Source of the DNA: Streptomyces flaveolus
GTDB taxonomy: Bacteria > Actinomycetota > Actinomycetes > Streptomycetales > Streptomycetaceae
Direction: 5' to 3'
DNA: 64,000 nucleotides
Assembly: GCF_000716535.1 (NCBI RefSeq)
Contig: NZ_JNWV01000010.1
Location: 231,759 to 295,758, forward strand
Each line of letters starts with the position of its first letter. Positions within the stretch are counted from its first letter, which is position 1. Under the pieces are notes generated by a model. The model saw only the letters and a list, made by a program, of their open reading frames with translations. It was not told the origin of the DNA and did no database searches. This document shows, one piece after another, positions 53,983 through 61,436 of the stretch. The position numbers and the translations under genes are program-made.

Positions 53983-55188
53983 ATGGCCCGTCTCGCCCAG
54001 ACCGCCGGTCTGACCGACGTCCAGCAGGAGATCCTCTCCACCGTCCGGGACTTTGTCGACAAAGAGATCATTCCGGTCGCGACCGAGCTGGAGCACCGCG
54101 ACGAGTACCCGCAACAGATCGTCGACGGCCTGAGGGAGCTCGGGCTCTTCGGCCTGATGATCCCCGAGGAGTACGGCGGCCTGGGCGAGTCGCTGCTCAC
54201 CTACGCGCTGTGCGTGGAGGAGATCGCCCGCGGCTGGATGTCGGTGTCCGGCATCATCAACACGCACTTCATCGTCGCGTACATGCTCAAGCAGCACGGC
54301 ACGCAGGAGCAGAAGGACCACTTCCTGCCGAGGATGGCGGCCGGCGACATCCGGGGCGCCTTCTCGATGTCGGAGCCCGGCCTGGGCTCGGACGTGTCGG
54401 CGATCACGTCGAAGGCGGTCAGGGACGGCGACGAGTACGTCCTGAACGGCCAGAAGATGTGGCTGACGAACGGCGGCACGTCGTCGCTCGTGGCCGTTCT
54501 GGTCCGGAGTGACGAAGGACACCCCGAGGGCACCGCGCCGCACAAGTCGATGACGACCTTCCTGATCGAGAAGGAGCCGGGCTTCGGCGAGGTCCGCCCG
54601 GGCCTCACCATCCCCGGCAAGATCGACAAAATGGGCTACAAGGGCGTCGACACGACCGAGCTGATCATGGACGGGCTGCGCGTTCCGGCCGATCGGGTGC
54701 TCGGCGGCGTCACCGGCCGAGGTTTTTACCAAATGATGGACGGCGTGGAGGTCGGCCGGGTCAACGTGGCGGCGCGTGGCTGCGGCGTCGCCCAGCGCGC
54801 CTTCGAGCTGGGGGTCCGGTACGCCCAGCAGCGGCACACGTTCGGCAAGCCGATCGCCCAGCACCAGGCCATCCAGTTCAAGCTGGCGGAGATGGCGACC
54901 AAGGTCGAGGCCGCCCATGCGATGATGGTCAACGCGGCACGCAAAAAGGATTCCGGGGAACGAAACGACCTCGAAGCGGGGATGGCGAAGTACCTCGCCT
55001 CCGAGTACTGCAAGGAGGTCGTGGAGGATGCCTTCCGGATCCACGGCGGCTACGGCTTCTCCAAGGAGTACGAGATCGAGCGCCTCTACCGCGAGGCCCC
55101 GATGCTGCTCATCGGTGAAGGTACCGCCGAGATCCAGAAAATGATCATCGGGCGCAGGCTGCTCGAAGAGTATCGATTCCAGGGCTGA
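53983..55188 (+). CDS. mcd: Methylsuccinyl-CoA dehydrogenase (acyl-CoA dehydrogenase family)
   Basis: 401-aa FAD-dependent acyl-CoA dehydrogenase: LGLFGLMIPEEYGGLGESLL (~50-69), AFSMSEPGLGSDVSAITSKA (~126-145), GQKMWLTNGGTSSLVAVLV, YAQQRHTFGKPIAQHQAIQF (~284-303), DAFRIHGGYGFSKEYEIERL and the late IGEGTAEIQKMIIGRRL. The catalytic base is expected around the G-E-G-T segment (~Glu380). It oxidises (2S)-methylsuccinyl-CoA to mesaconyl-CoA; this substrate is inferred from the operon. Two nt after mch. A long stem-loop follows. Confidence 0.9.
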   Translation: MARLAQTAGLTDVQQEILSTVRDFVDKEIIPVATELEHRDEYPQQIVDGLRELGLFGLMIPEEYGGLGESLLTYALCVEEIARGWMSVSGIINTHFIVAYMLKQHGTQEQKDHFLPRMAAGDIRGAFSMSEPGLGSDVSAITSKAVRDGDEYVLNGQKMWLTNGGTSSLVAVLVRSDEGHPEGTAPHKSMTTFLIEKEPGFGEVRPGLTIPGKIDKMGYKGVDTTELIMDGLRVPADRVLGGVTGRGFYQMMDGVEVGRVNVAARGCGVAQRAFELGVRYAQQRHTFGKPIAQHQAIQFKLAEMATKVEAAHAMMVNAARKKDSGERNDLEAGMAKYLASEYCKEVVEDAFRIHGGYGFSKEYEIERLYREAPMLLIGEGTAEIQKMIIGRRLLEEYRFQG

Positions 55189-55197
55189 TTGTCCGGG

Positions 55198-55236
55198 TAC
55201 GGGGTGTTTTCTTCGAGAAGAAGATCACACCCCGTA
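55198..55236 (+). terminator. Long stem-loop after mcd
   Basis: Outer stem TACGGGGTGT / ACACCCCGTA (10 bp perfect, 55198-55207 and 55227-55236) enclosing TTCTTC-GA-GAAGAA. It starts 10 nt after the mcd stop and has no long U-run; terminator or processing hairpin. Confidence 0.7.
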
Positions 55237-55269
55237 GACACTCTTCGGCCGCCGACTCGGCTTCCTGGC

Positions 55270-55300
55270 TTGCCCAGTTGTGGCCCGCGACCGGTACGAT
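55270..55300 (+). promoter_or_regulatory. Promoter candidate of psd-pssA
   Basis: TTGCCC (55270-55275), 19-nt spacer, TACGAT (55295-55300), about 58 nt before the psd ATG; spacer is longer than ideal. Confidence 0.4.
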
Positions 55301-55358
55301 CCCGGGAAAGCCGCCGTCCCCCGTCAGAGCGCGGCATCATCCGCTACGAAGGTCATCC

Positions 55359-56015
55359 ATGCCCCACAGCCAAACCTCTGCACCTCGCGACAGCCGAGCC
55401 GGCGTACGCCTCGCGCGCGGAGCATCGCCGTGGCTTCTCCCGACCGTCGCCACCGCAGCCCTCAGCCTGGCCCGCGCTCGCCGCTCGGGCGTAGCCAAGG
55501 CCGTCGCCGTGCCCGCCACCGCGCTCGCGGCGGGCATGCTGTGGTTCTTCCGCGACCCCGAGCGCGAGATCGCCCCGGGCCGGGTCATCTCGCCCGCCGA
55601 CGGTGTGGTGCAGAGCATCATGCCGTGGAAGGACGGGCGTACCCGCGTCGCCATCTTCATGAGCCCGCTCAACGTCCACGTCAACCGCGCGCCCCTCGCG
55701 GGCACCGTGACGTCCGTCGAGCACATCCCCGGCGGCTTTGTTCCGGCTTTCAACAAGGAGAGCGAGAACAACGAGCGCGTAGTCTGGCATTTCGACACCG
55801 AACTCGGCGACATCGAGATGATCCAGATCGCCGGCGCGGTGGCCCGCCGCATCGTTCCCTACATCCCCCAGGGCACGAAGGTCGAGCAGGGCGACCGTAT
55901 CGGTCTGATCCGCTTCGGCTCGCGTGTCGACCTCTACCTGCCCGAGGGTGTGGAGGTCGCGGTCGAGGTCGGCCAGAAGACCGTGGCTGGGGTGACTCGC
56001 ATTGACCGTGATTGA
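55359..56015 (+). CDS. psd: Phosphatidylserine decarboxylase
   Basis: 218-aa PSD of the short archaeal/actinobacterial type. Seen: MLWFFRDPEREIAPG (~62-76), ISPADGVVQSIMPW, VAIFMSPLNVHVNRAPLAGT (~97-116), EHIPGGFVPAFNKESENNER, and the cleavage motif LIRFGSRVDLYLP (~186-198), where Gly-Ser is cut to give the pyruvoyl group. It makes phosphatidylethanolamine. A hydrophobic stretch (~25-62) may anchor it. Start ATG 55359; overlaps pssA by 14 nt. Confidence 0.9.
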   Translation: MPHSQTSAPRDSRAGVRLARGASPWLLPTVATAALSLARARRSGVAKAVAVPATALAAGMLWFFRDPEREIAPGRVISPADGVVQSIMPWKDGRTRVAIFMSPLNVHVNRAPLAGTVTSVEHIPGGFVPAFNKESENNERVVWHFDTELGDIEMIQIAGAVARRIVPYIPQGTKVEQGDRIGLIRFGSRVDLYLPEGVEVAVEVGQKTVAGVTRIDRD

Positions 56016-56856
56016 TCCGGAGACCCAGGCGGGCTGGGTGCCCGAGGCCGACGAGGTGGACGACGAGGAGGAGATGCCCCTCTCTCTCCGCCTGTCGATA
56101 GCGGACACCCTCACGCTGGGCAACGCCACGTGCGGGTTCATGGCGGTGTACTTCACCACCACCGGCATCCTGATCCCGCACCTCACCGGCAGCCAGGAGT
56201 CCGGCATGGCCCGCCACAGCGCGGCCACGGCGGTCATCCTGATGCTCTGCGCGGCGGTCTTCGACCTGTTCGACGGACTGGTGGCCCGCAAGCTGCGCTC
56301 GTCGCCGATGGGCGCGGAGCTGGACAACCTGTCCGACCTGATCAGCTTCGGACTGGCCCCCGCGTACTTCGTCCTCGTCTACGGCATGGTCGCGGACGAC
56401 GCGCACCAGCGGGTGGCGGCGGTGGGCGCGATCGTGGTGCTGCTGGCCGTGGTGCTCAGACTGGCCCGCTTCAGCTGCGTGACCATGAAGGACGGCATGT
56501 TCCAGGGCATGCCCTCGCCGTTCGGCGCGCTGACGGTCGTCTCGATCGTGCTGCTGGAGCTGCCGTTCGTGGCGACGCTGCTGGCGATCCTCGGGACCGC
56601 GTGGCTGATGGTGAGCCGGGTGGAGTACCCGAAGCCGCGGGGACGCCTCGCGGGCGCGATGCTCTCCTGGATCGTGCTGTCCATGGGGCTGCTGGCGGCG
56701 TGGGCCTTCGACGCGCCCAGCGGGCAGCTGCTCCTGCAGACGGGCTGCGCGCTGCAGCTGGTGATGGGCGCGGTGATTCCGCTGTTCGCCACGGCGCGGC
56801 GGGTGAACAACTTCCGCGACAACCGGCGTGAGGCTCGGGCGGCGCAGTTGCCGTAG
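56002..56856 (+). CDS. pssA: CDP-diacylglycerol-serine O-phosphatidyltransferase
   Basis: 284-aa polytopic CDP-alcohol phosphatidyltransferase. The signature DGx2ARx8Gx3Dx3D is exact: DGLVARKLRSSP, MGAELDNLSD (~92-113). About eight hydrophobic helices follow on an acidic N-terminus (EADEVDDEEEMPLSL). It makes phosphatidylserine, the substrate of Psd encoded just upstream. Start: TTG at 56002 or GTG at 56008; both lie within the end of psd and neither has a clear Shine-Dalgarno, so translation is probably coupled. Terminator at 56877-56913. Confidence 0.9.
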   Translation: MTVIDPETQAGWVPEADEVDDEEEMPLSLRLSIADTLTLGNATCGFMAVYFTTTGILIPHLTGSQESGMARHSAATAVILMLCAAVFDLFDGLVARKLRSSPMGAELDNLSDLISFGLAPAYFVLVYGMVADDAHQRVAAVGAIVVLLAVVLRLARFSCVTMKDGMFQGMPSPFGALTVVSIVLLELPFVATLLAILGTAWLMVSRVEYPKPRGRLAGAMLSWIVLSMGLLAAWAFDAPSGQLLLQTGCALQLVMGAVIPLFATARRVNNFRDNRREARAAQLP

Positions 56857-56876
56857 CGGCGCGGACAGGTGTACGA

Positions 56877-56913
56877 CGAGGGGCCCCTACCCGGGTTGGG
56901 TGGGGGCCCCTCG
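56877..56913. terminator. Bidirectional stem-loop between pssA and glycerate kinase
   Basis: Perfect 11-bp arms CGAGGGGCCCC / GGGGCCCCTCG (56877-56887, 56903-56913), 15-nt loop, between converging genes. Confidence 0.7.
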
Positions 56914-56944
56914 CTTGTGCCCGCGCACTCTGGGGGCGGAGCCC

Positions 56945-58105
56945 TCAGTGGCCTCGGCTCAGGTGGTCCTCGGCCAGCCGCGCGGCGACCCGCTCCAGGA
57001 TGGGGCCCGCGTCCGCGATGCACTTGGCGACGTCCGGCTCGACGGAGGTCAGGGGGTAGGCCTGGGAGATCCCGGCCCGGAGCAGCGCCTCCGTCGGCAG
57101 AGCGAGCCGGCCGCACACCGCCACGACCTCCTTGCCCGCCGCGCGCGCCGCCGCAGCCACTCCCGCCGGCGCCTTGCCGTGCAGCGTCTGCTCGTCCAGC
57201 GACCCCTCCCCGGTGATCACCAGCGAGGCCCGCCGCAGCGCGGGCGCGAAGCCCAGCACGTCCAGCATGACCTCGATGCCGGGGCGGAAGCGGGCGCCCA
57301 GGAGCAGGGCGCCGTAGCCGATGCCGCCGGCCGCGCCCGCCCCCGGCGCCGCCGCGTACTCGGCGGCCCGCGGACCGGCCTCCGCCTCCAGCACCTTCGC
57401 GAAGTGGCCCAGCGCGGCGTCCAGCGTCTCCACGTCCTTGGGGGAGGCCCCCTTCTGCGGGCCGTACACCGCCGGCGCGCCCTTCGGCCCGGTCAACGGG
57501 TTGTCGACGTCGCTGGCCAGCACCAGCTCGACCGAGGACAGCCGCGGGTCGAGGCCGGACAGGTCCGCCCGGGCGAGGCCGGCGAGTCCGCCGCCGCCCG
57601 GGGACACCGGTTCCCCCTCCTCGGTCAGGAACCGCGCGCCCAGCGCGGACAGCATGCCGGCGCCGCCGTCCGTCGTGGCGCTGCCGCCGACGCCGAACAC
57701 GATCGTCCGCGCGCCCGCGTCCAGCGCCGCGCGCAGCAGCTCCCCGGAGCCGTACGTCGAGGCGGTCAGCGGCGCGAAGACCCCGGCCGGCAGCCGCTGC
57801 AAGCCGCTCGCCTCGGCCATCTCCACCACCGCGGTGCCGTCGCGCAGCGCGAACGCGGCCGTGACCTCCTGCCCGAGCGGCCCGGCGACCCGCACCTCCC
57901 GGCGCTCGAAGCCGGCCGCGACCGCCGCGTCCACGGTCCCGTCGCCGCCGTCGGCCACGGGCAGCGCCTCGACCCGAAGGTCCGGCACGACCCGGCGCAG
58001 CCCGGCCGTCACCCGCTCGGCGACCTGCACGGCCGTCAGCGAGCCCTTGAACTTGTCCGCGGCGATGAGCACCCGACGGGTCTCGTTCACTGCAGCGTCC
58101 GCCAC
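56945..58105 (-). CDS. Glycerate kinase (GarK/GlxK family)
   Basis: 386-aa glycerate kinase type 1. Seen: VLIAADKFKGSLTAVQVAER at the start, VADGGDGTVDAAVAAGFER (~53-71), GVGGSATTDGGAGMLSALGA (~137-156), VELVLASDVDNPLTGPKGAP (~192-211), GAGAAGGIGYGALLLGA and LVITGEGSLDEQTLHGKAPA (~295-314). It phosphorylates glycerate with ATP; useful for glyoxylate-derived carbon from the neighbouring pathway (inference). Start: GTG 58105 with AAGGGG upstream; a GTG 15 nt later (VNETRR) is possible. Confidence 0.88.
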   Translation of the reverse strand: MADAAVNETRRVLIAADKFKGSLTAVQVAERVTAGLRRVVPDLRVEALPVADGGDGTVDAAVAAGFERREVRVAGPLGQEVTAAFALRDGTAVVEMAEASGLQRLPAGVFAPLTASTYGSGELLRAALDAGARTIVFGVGGSATTDGGAGMLSALGARFLTEEGEPVSPGGGGLAGLARADLSGLDPRLSSVELVLASDVDNPLTGPKGAPAVYGPQKGASPKDVETLDAALGHFAKVLEAEAGPRAAEYAAAPGAGAAGGIGYGALLLGARFRPGIEVMLDVLGFAPALRRASLVITGEGSLDEQTLHGKAPAGVAAAARAAGKEVVAVCGRLALPTEALLRAGISQAYPLTSVEPDVAKCIADAGPILERVAARLAEDHLSRGH

Positions 58106-58255
58106 CTTGTCTTCCCCTTGCTCTCCGGGCCCCGCGCACGTCAGGGCCAGTCGCGCCGCTGCGACCATAACCGCAGGACACCTCCGCCGTCATGCCCCGC
58201 CCGAACCCTGGGCAGCCGCTGGGAGCCGGCCGGGCAAAGTGGGTACACCCCTGCC

Positions 58256-59329
58256 ATGAGCACCCAGCGCACCGGTCCGGACCTCGCCGACCGCGTCCAC
58301 GGCGGCTGGCTCGGCCGGATCGCGGGCAACATGCTCGGCAAGCCGGTCGAGCAGGGCGAGGTGTGGACGCGCGAGCGCATCGACCGCTATCTGCGCCGGG
58401 CCGCGGCCCTGCCGCTGACCGACTACCTGCCCGAGCCGGCCGACGCGGACGAGGCCGCCGTGATGCGCCCGGAGTGGCGCAGCTGCGTACGCGGCCGGAT
58501 CCACGGCAGCTGCCGGGACGACGACGTCGACTACGCGATCCTCGGCCTGCACCTGCTGGAGACCCACGGCTTCGGCTTCAGCACCGAGCAGGTCGGCGAC
58601 CTGTGGCTGCTCAGGCTGCCGTACCTTCAGACGTTCACGGCGGAACGGGCCGCGTACCGGAATCTCGCGAACGGACTGAAACCGCCGCTGACGGCGACGT
58701 ACGACAACCCGTACCAGGAGTGGATCGGCGCGTTGATCCGCGCCGACGTCTACGGCTGGACCTGTCCCGGCGACCCGGTCCGGGCCGCCGGGCTGGCCCG
58801 CCGGGACGCGGTGCTCTCGCACACCGGCAACGGCGTGTACGGCGCCATGTGGGCGGCCGCGCTGATCTCGGCGGCCTTCACCGCGCCGACCGTCCGGGAC
58901 GCCCTGGACACCGCGCTGTCGGTCGTCCCGGAGAGCAGCCGCCTGGCCCGGACCGTACGACGGGTGGCGAGCCTGCACGAGGCGCGGCTGCCCTGGGAGG
59001 AGACCCTGGCCACGGTGTCCGCGGAGACCGCCGGGCTCGGCTGGATCCACACCATCCCGAACGTCGCCGTCCTCACCGCCGGACTGCTGTACGGCGACGG
59101 CGACTTCACCCGGACCGTCGCCCTGACCGTGCGCGGCGGCCTGGACACCGACTCCAACGGGGCGACGGCCGGGTCCGTGCTCGGGGTCCTCACCGGGGCG
59201 GAGGCCATTCCGGCGCGCTGGCGGGACCCGCTGGAGGACACGGTGCGCAGCGCGGTGTTCGGCTTCGACGGCGTACGGATCAGCGCGCTGGCCGAACGCA
59301 CCCTGCGCCTGGCGGCGAGCGGGACGTAG
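58256..59329 (+). CDS. ADP-ribosylglycohydrolase family protein
   Basis: 357-aa ARH/DraG-fold protein: DRVHGGWLGRIAGNMLGKPV (~12-31), SCRDDDVDYAILGLHLLE (~85-102, metal-binding acidic cluster), GNGVYGAMWAAALISAAF (~192-209) and GGLDTDSNGATAGSVLGVLT (~294-313), the second metal site. It removes ADP-ribose from proteins or small molecules, or cleaves related N-glycosides. Start ATG 58256; GGGTACACC lies about 10 nt upstream without a matching -35, so the transcript may be short-leadered. A sirtuin and a Nudix gene nearby make an NAD/ADP-ribose theme. Confidence 0.85.
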   Translation: MSTQRTGPDLADRVHGGWLGRIAGNMLGKPVEQGEVWTRERIDRYLRRAAALPLTDYLPEPADADEAAVMRPEWRSCVRGRIHGSCRDDDVDYAILGLHLLETHGFGFSTEQVGDLWLLRLPYLQTFTAERAAYRNLANGLKPPLTATYDNPYQEWIGALIRADVYGWTCPGDPVRAAGLARRDAVLSHTGNGVYGAMWAAALISAAFTAPTVRDALDTALSVVPESSRLARTVRRVASLHEARLPWEETLATVSAETAGLGWIHTIPNVAVLTAGLLYGDGDFTRTVALTVRGGLDTDSNGATAGSVLGVLTGAEAIPARWRDPLEDTVRSAVFGFDGVRISALAERTLRLAASGT

Positions 59330-59345
59330 CCGGCGGCCGGCTGGT

Positions 59346-59351
59346 TACCCT
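59346..59351 (+). promoter_or_regulatory. -10 element TACCCT, leaderless Nudix gene
   Basis: TACCCT with 6 nt to ATG 59358, no Shine-Dalgarno. It overlaps GGTTAC (59343-59348), but no GNNTN is found at 14-16 nt. Confidence 0.45.
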
Positions 59352-59357
59352 TCCTCA

Positions 59358-59852
59358 ATGACCACGACCCAGGATTTCGCCGCCTACATCGCGAGCCTGC
59401 CCCGCGTCCTCGCCGGGGCCGCCGCCCTCTTCCGGGACGCCGGGGGGCGGGTGCTGCTCGTCGAACCCAACTACCGTGACGGCTGGGCCCTTCCGGGCGG
59501 GACCATCGAGTCCGACGACGGGGAGACACCGCGTCAGGGCGCCCGCCGGGAGACGCTGGAGGAGATCGGGCTCGACCGGGAACTCGGCCGGCTGCTGGCC
59601 GTGGACTGGGTGCACGGGGCGGGCCGGCCGCCGCTGGTGGCGTACCTGTACGACGGCGGTGTCCTGACCGAGGACGAGCTGAAGGCCATCCGCCTCCAGG
59701 AGGAGGAACTGCTCTCCTGGCGCCTGGTCGCCCCCGAGGACCTCACCGCCCATCTGCCCGGGGCTCTCGGCCGCCGTGTACTGGCCGCGCTGGACGTCCT
59801 CGCGGCCGGCTCGGGCACGGTGGAACTGGAGAACGGCCACCGGGTGGCCTGA
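59358..59852 (+). CDS. Nudix hydrolase
   Basis: 164-aa Nudix protein. The Nudix box reads GGTIESDDGETPRQ, GARRETLEEIG (~49-73) and matches Gx5Ex7REUxEExGU. Preceded by RDAGGRVLLVEPNYRDGWAL and followed by WVHGAGRPPLVAYLYDGGVL. It hydrolyses a nucleoside diphosphate linked to another moiety; the substrate is not evident. Probably leaderless, 28 nt after the ADP-ribosylglycohydrolase, so also possibly read from it. Confidence 0.88.
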   Translation: MTTTQDFAAYIASLPRVLAGAAALFRDAGGRVLLVEPNYRDGWALPGGTIESDDGETPRQGARRETLEEIGLDRELGRLLAVDWVHGAGRPPLVAYLYDGGVLTEDELKAIRLQEEELLSWRLVAPEDLTAHLPGALGRRVLAALDVLAAGSGTVELENGHRVA

Positions 59853-59875
59853 CCGCCGGACCCGCGTGTGACCGT

Positions 59876-60076
59876 TCAGCCCTCCGCGTCGCGCGGCTTG
59901 GTGTCCACCTCGCGCAGCGCGTCGTCCCGGGCGGCGACGCGGGCCTCCGTGCGGTGCCCGCGCTCGATGTAGTCGCGGACCACCAGTTCGACGGCGTCCT
60001 GCGGATTGCCCACCCCCGCGAGCACCATGACCTCCACGACGAGCTGGGCATCGAGCGAGACAGTCACCTTGGCCAT
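59876..60076 (-). CDS. Small ribbon-helix-helix (VapB/antitoxin-like) protein
   Basis: 66-aa protein: MAKVTVSLDAQLVVEVMVLA forms the beta-strand and first helix, VGNPQDAVELVVRDYIERGH the second helix, then a charged tail. This is the VapB/DUF2191-type antitoxin pattern, but no PIN-domain or other toxin gene adjoins it. May be an orphan DNA-binding regulator. Probably leaderless: minus-strand TAGCGT 6 nt before ATG 60076. Confidence 0.7.
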   Translation of the reverse strand: MAKVTVSLDAQLVVEVMVLAGVGNPQDAVELVVRDYIERGHRTEARVAARDDALREVDTKPRDAEG

Positions 60077-60082
60077 GCGGGG

Positions 60083-60088
60083 ACGCTA
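60083..60088 (-). promoter_or_regulatory. -10 element TAGCGT of the RHH gene
   Basis: Minus strand TAGCGT with 6 nt to ATG 60076. Confidence 0.4.
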
Positions 60089-60169
60089 GCACCGGGGGCC
60101 GCGCCGCGGGACCGTCCTGCCGGACCCGCCCCAGCGGTTATCCGCTCGCGGCGGCCACGCCGCCCGCCC

Positions 60170-60175
60170 TACCCT
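60170..60175 (+). promoter_or_regulatory. -10 element TACCCT, leaderless sirtuin gene
   Basis: TACCCT with 7 nt to ATG 60183, no Shine-Dalgarno; same hexamer as before the Nudix gene. Confidence 0.45.
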
Positions 60176-60182
60176 CGATGCC

Positions 60183-60908
60183 ATGGCCAAGCCTCTCGTC
60201 GCCCTGCTCAGCGGGGCCGGTATCTCCACCGACTCCGGCATTCCGGACTACCGCGGGCCGAACGGCCTCTGGCGGCGGGACCCGGAGGCCGAGAAGCTCG
60301 TGACGTACGTGTACTACATGACGGACCCGGAGATCCGGCGGCGGTCCTGGCAGATGCGCCGCGAGAACCAGACGCTCCAGGCCGAGCCGAACGCGGCCCA
60401 CCGCGCCGTCGCCGAGCTGGAGAAGTCCGGCGTCCCGGTCCGGGTCATCACCCAGAACGTGGACGGCCTGCACCAGCTCGCCGGGATGCCCGCCCGCAAG
60501 GTGCTCGAACTCCACGGCAGCGCCCGGAGCGTGGTGTGCACCGGGTGCGGGGCCCGCGGACCGATGGAGGACGCCCTCGCCCGGGTGGAGGCCGGCGAGG
60601 AGGACCCGCCGTGCCTGGAGTGCGGCGGCATCCTGAAGACGGCCACGGTGATGTTCGGTGAACGGCTCGATCCGGTGGTCCTCGGGGAGGCCGTGGCCGT
60701 CACCAAGGCCTGCCAGGTGTTCATCGCCGTGGGCAGCAGCCTCCAGGTGCAGCCCGCGGCCGGTCTCGCCGGCGTGGCCGCCGACCACGGCGCACGCCTC
60801 GTCATCGTGAACGCCGAACCCACGCCGTACGACGACCTGGCCGACGAGATCGTCCGGGAGCCGATCGGCACCGCGCTGCCCGCACTCCTGCGCACCCTGA
60901 GCGACTGA
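60183..60908 (+). CDS. Sir2-family NAD-dependent protein deacylase
   Basis: 241-aa sirtuin. Seen: [20 protein letters not shown] (~10-29), [16 protein letters not shown] (~86-101), [15 protein letters not shown] (catalytic His and first zinc pair), CLECGG (second zinc pair), [19 protein letters not shown] and [14 protein letters not shown]. It removes acyl groups from lysines using NAD+. In streptomycetes such enzymes control acyl-CoA synthetases among others; the target here is unknown. Probably leaderless. Confidence 0.9.
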   Translation: MAKPLVALLSGAGISTDSGIPDYRGPNGLWRRDPEAEKLVTYVYYMTDPEIRRRSWQMRRENQTLQAEPNAAHRAVAELEKSGVPVRVITQNVDGLHQLAGMPARKVLELHGSARSVVCTGCGARGPMEDALARVEAGEEDPPCLECGGILKTATVMFGERLDPVVLGEAVAVTKACQVFIAVGSSLQVQPAAGLAGVAADHGARLVIVNAEPTPYDDLADEIVREPIGTALPALLRTLSD

Positions 60909-60935
60909 GAGCGCCGCCCGGCGCCGGTCAGCGGG

Positions 60936-61427
60936 TCAGAACAGCGCGGTGCCCCGTTCGAAGTCCAGCAGGCGGCGTTTGCGGTCGAGGCCGCCGCCGT
61001 AGCCGGTGAGGCTGCCGTCGGAGCCGATCACGCGGTGGCAGGGGACGATGATGCCCACGGGATTGCGGCCGTTGGCGAGGCCGACGGCGCGGGAGGCCCG
61101 GGCGTTGCCGAGGGCGTCGGCCAGTTCGCCGTAGGTGCGGGTCTCGCCGTACGGGATGGCGGTCAGCTGCTGCCAGACGCTGCGCTGGAACGGGGTGCCG
61201 TGCAGGCCGAGCCGGACGGTGAACTCCTTTGTCTCGCCCGAGAAGTACGCCGTCAACTGCTCGGCCGTCTCCGCGAAGACGGGCAGGGTGTCGTCGCGCG
61301 GGCCGAACCTCTCCTCGCCGGGGCGGTGCCGCTGGCCCACCATGTACAGGCCGCACAGGCCGCCGTCGGCGTCGGCGACGAGGGTGAGCGGCCCGTACGG
61401 GCTGTCGATCACGGTGTGGTGGTTCAT
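60936..61427 (-). CDS. ogt: Methylated-DNA-protein-cysteine methyltransferase
   Basis: 163-aa O6-alkylguanine-DNA alkyltransferase. The methyl-acceptor site is [20 protein letters not shown] (~126-145), preceded by [20 protein letters not shown] (~80-99) and the recognition helix around [14 protein letters not shown]. It is a suicide repair enzyme. Start ATG 61427 with AAGGA 8 nt upstream, 9 nt behind the adaA-alkA stop, so the two form an alkylation-repair operon. Confidence 0.92.
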   Translation of the reverse strand: MNHHTVIDSPYGPLTLVADADGGLCGLYMVGQRHRPGEERFGPRDDTLPVFAETAEQLTAYFSGETKEFTVRLGLHGTPFQRSVWQQLTAIPYGETRTYGELADALGNARASRAVGLANGRNPVGIIVPCHRVIGSDGSLTGYGGGLDRKRRLLDFERGTALF

Positions 61428-61436
61428 CGGAGTCCT

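Noticed and set aside
45921..55188. Polyketide or other secondary-metabolite cluster suggested by ccr
   Set aside because: No ketosynthase, acyltransferase or tailoring genes; the complete mcl1-mch-mcd set points to the central ethylmalonyl-CoA pathway.
58241..58246. GGGTAC as a sigma-B promoter of the ADP-ribosylglycohydrolase gene
   Set aside because: No GNNTN element 14-16 nt upstream.
59876..60076. Complete toxin-antitoxin pair
   Set aside because: No toxin-like frame lies on either side of the RHH gene.
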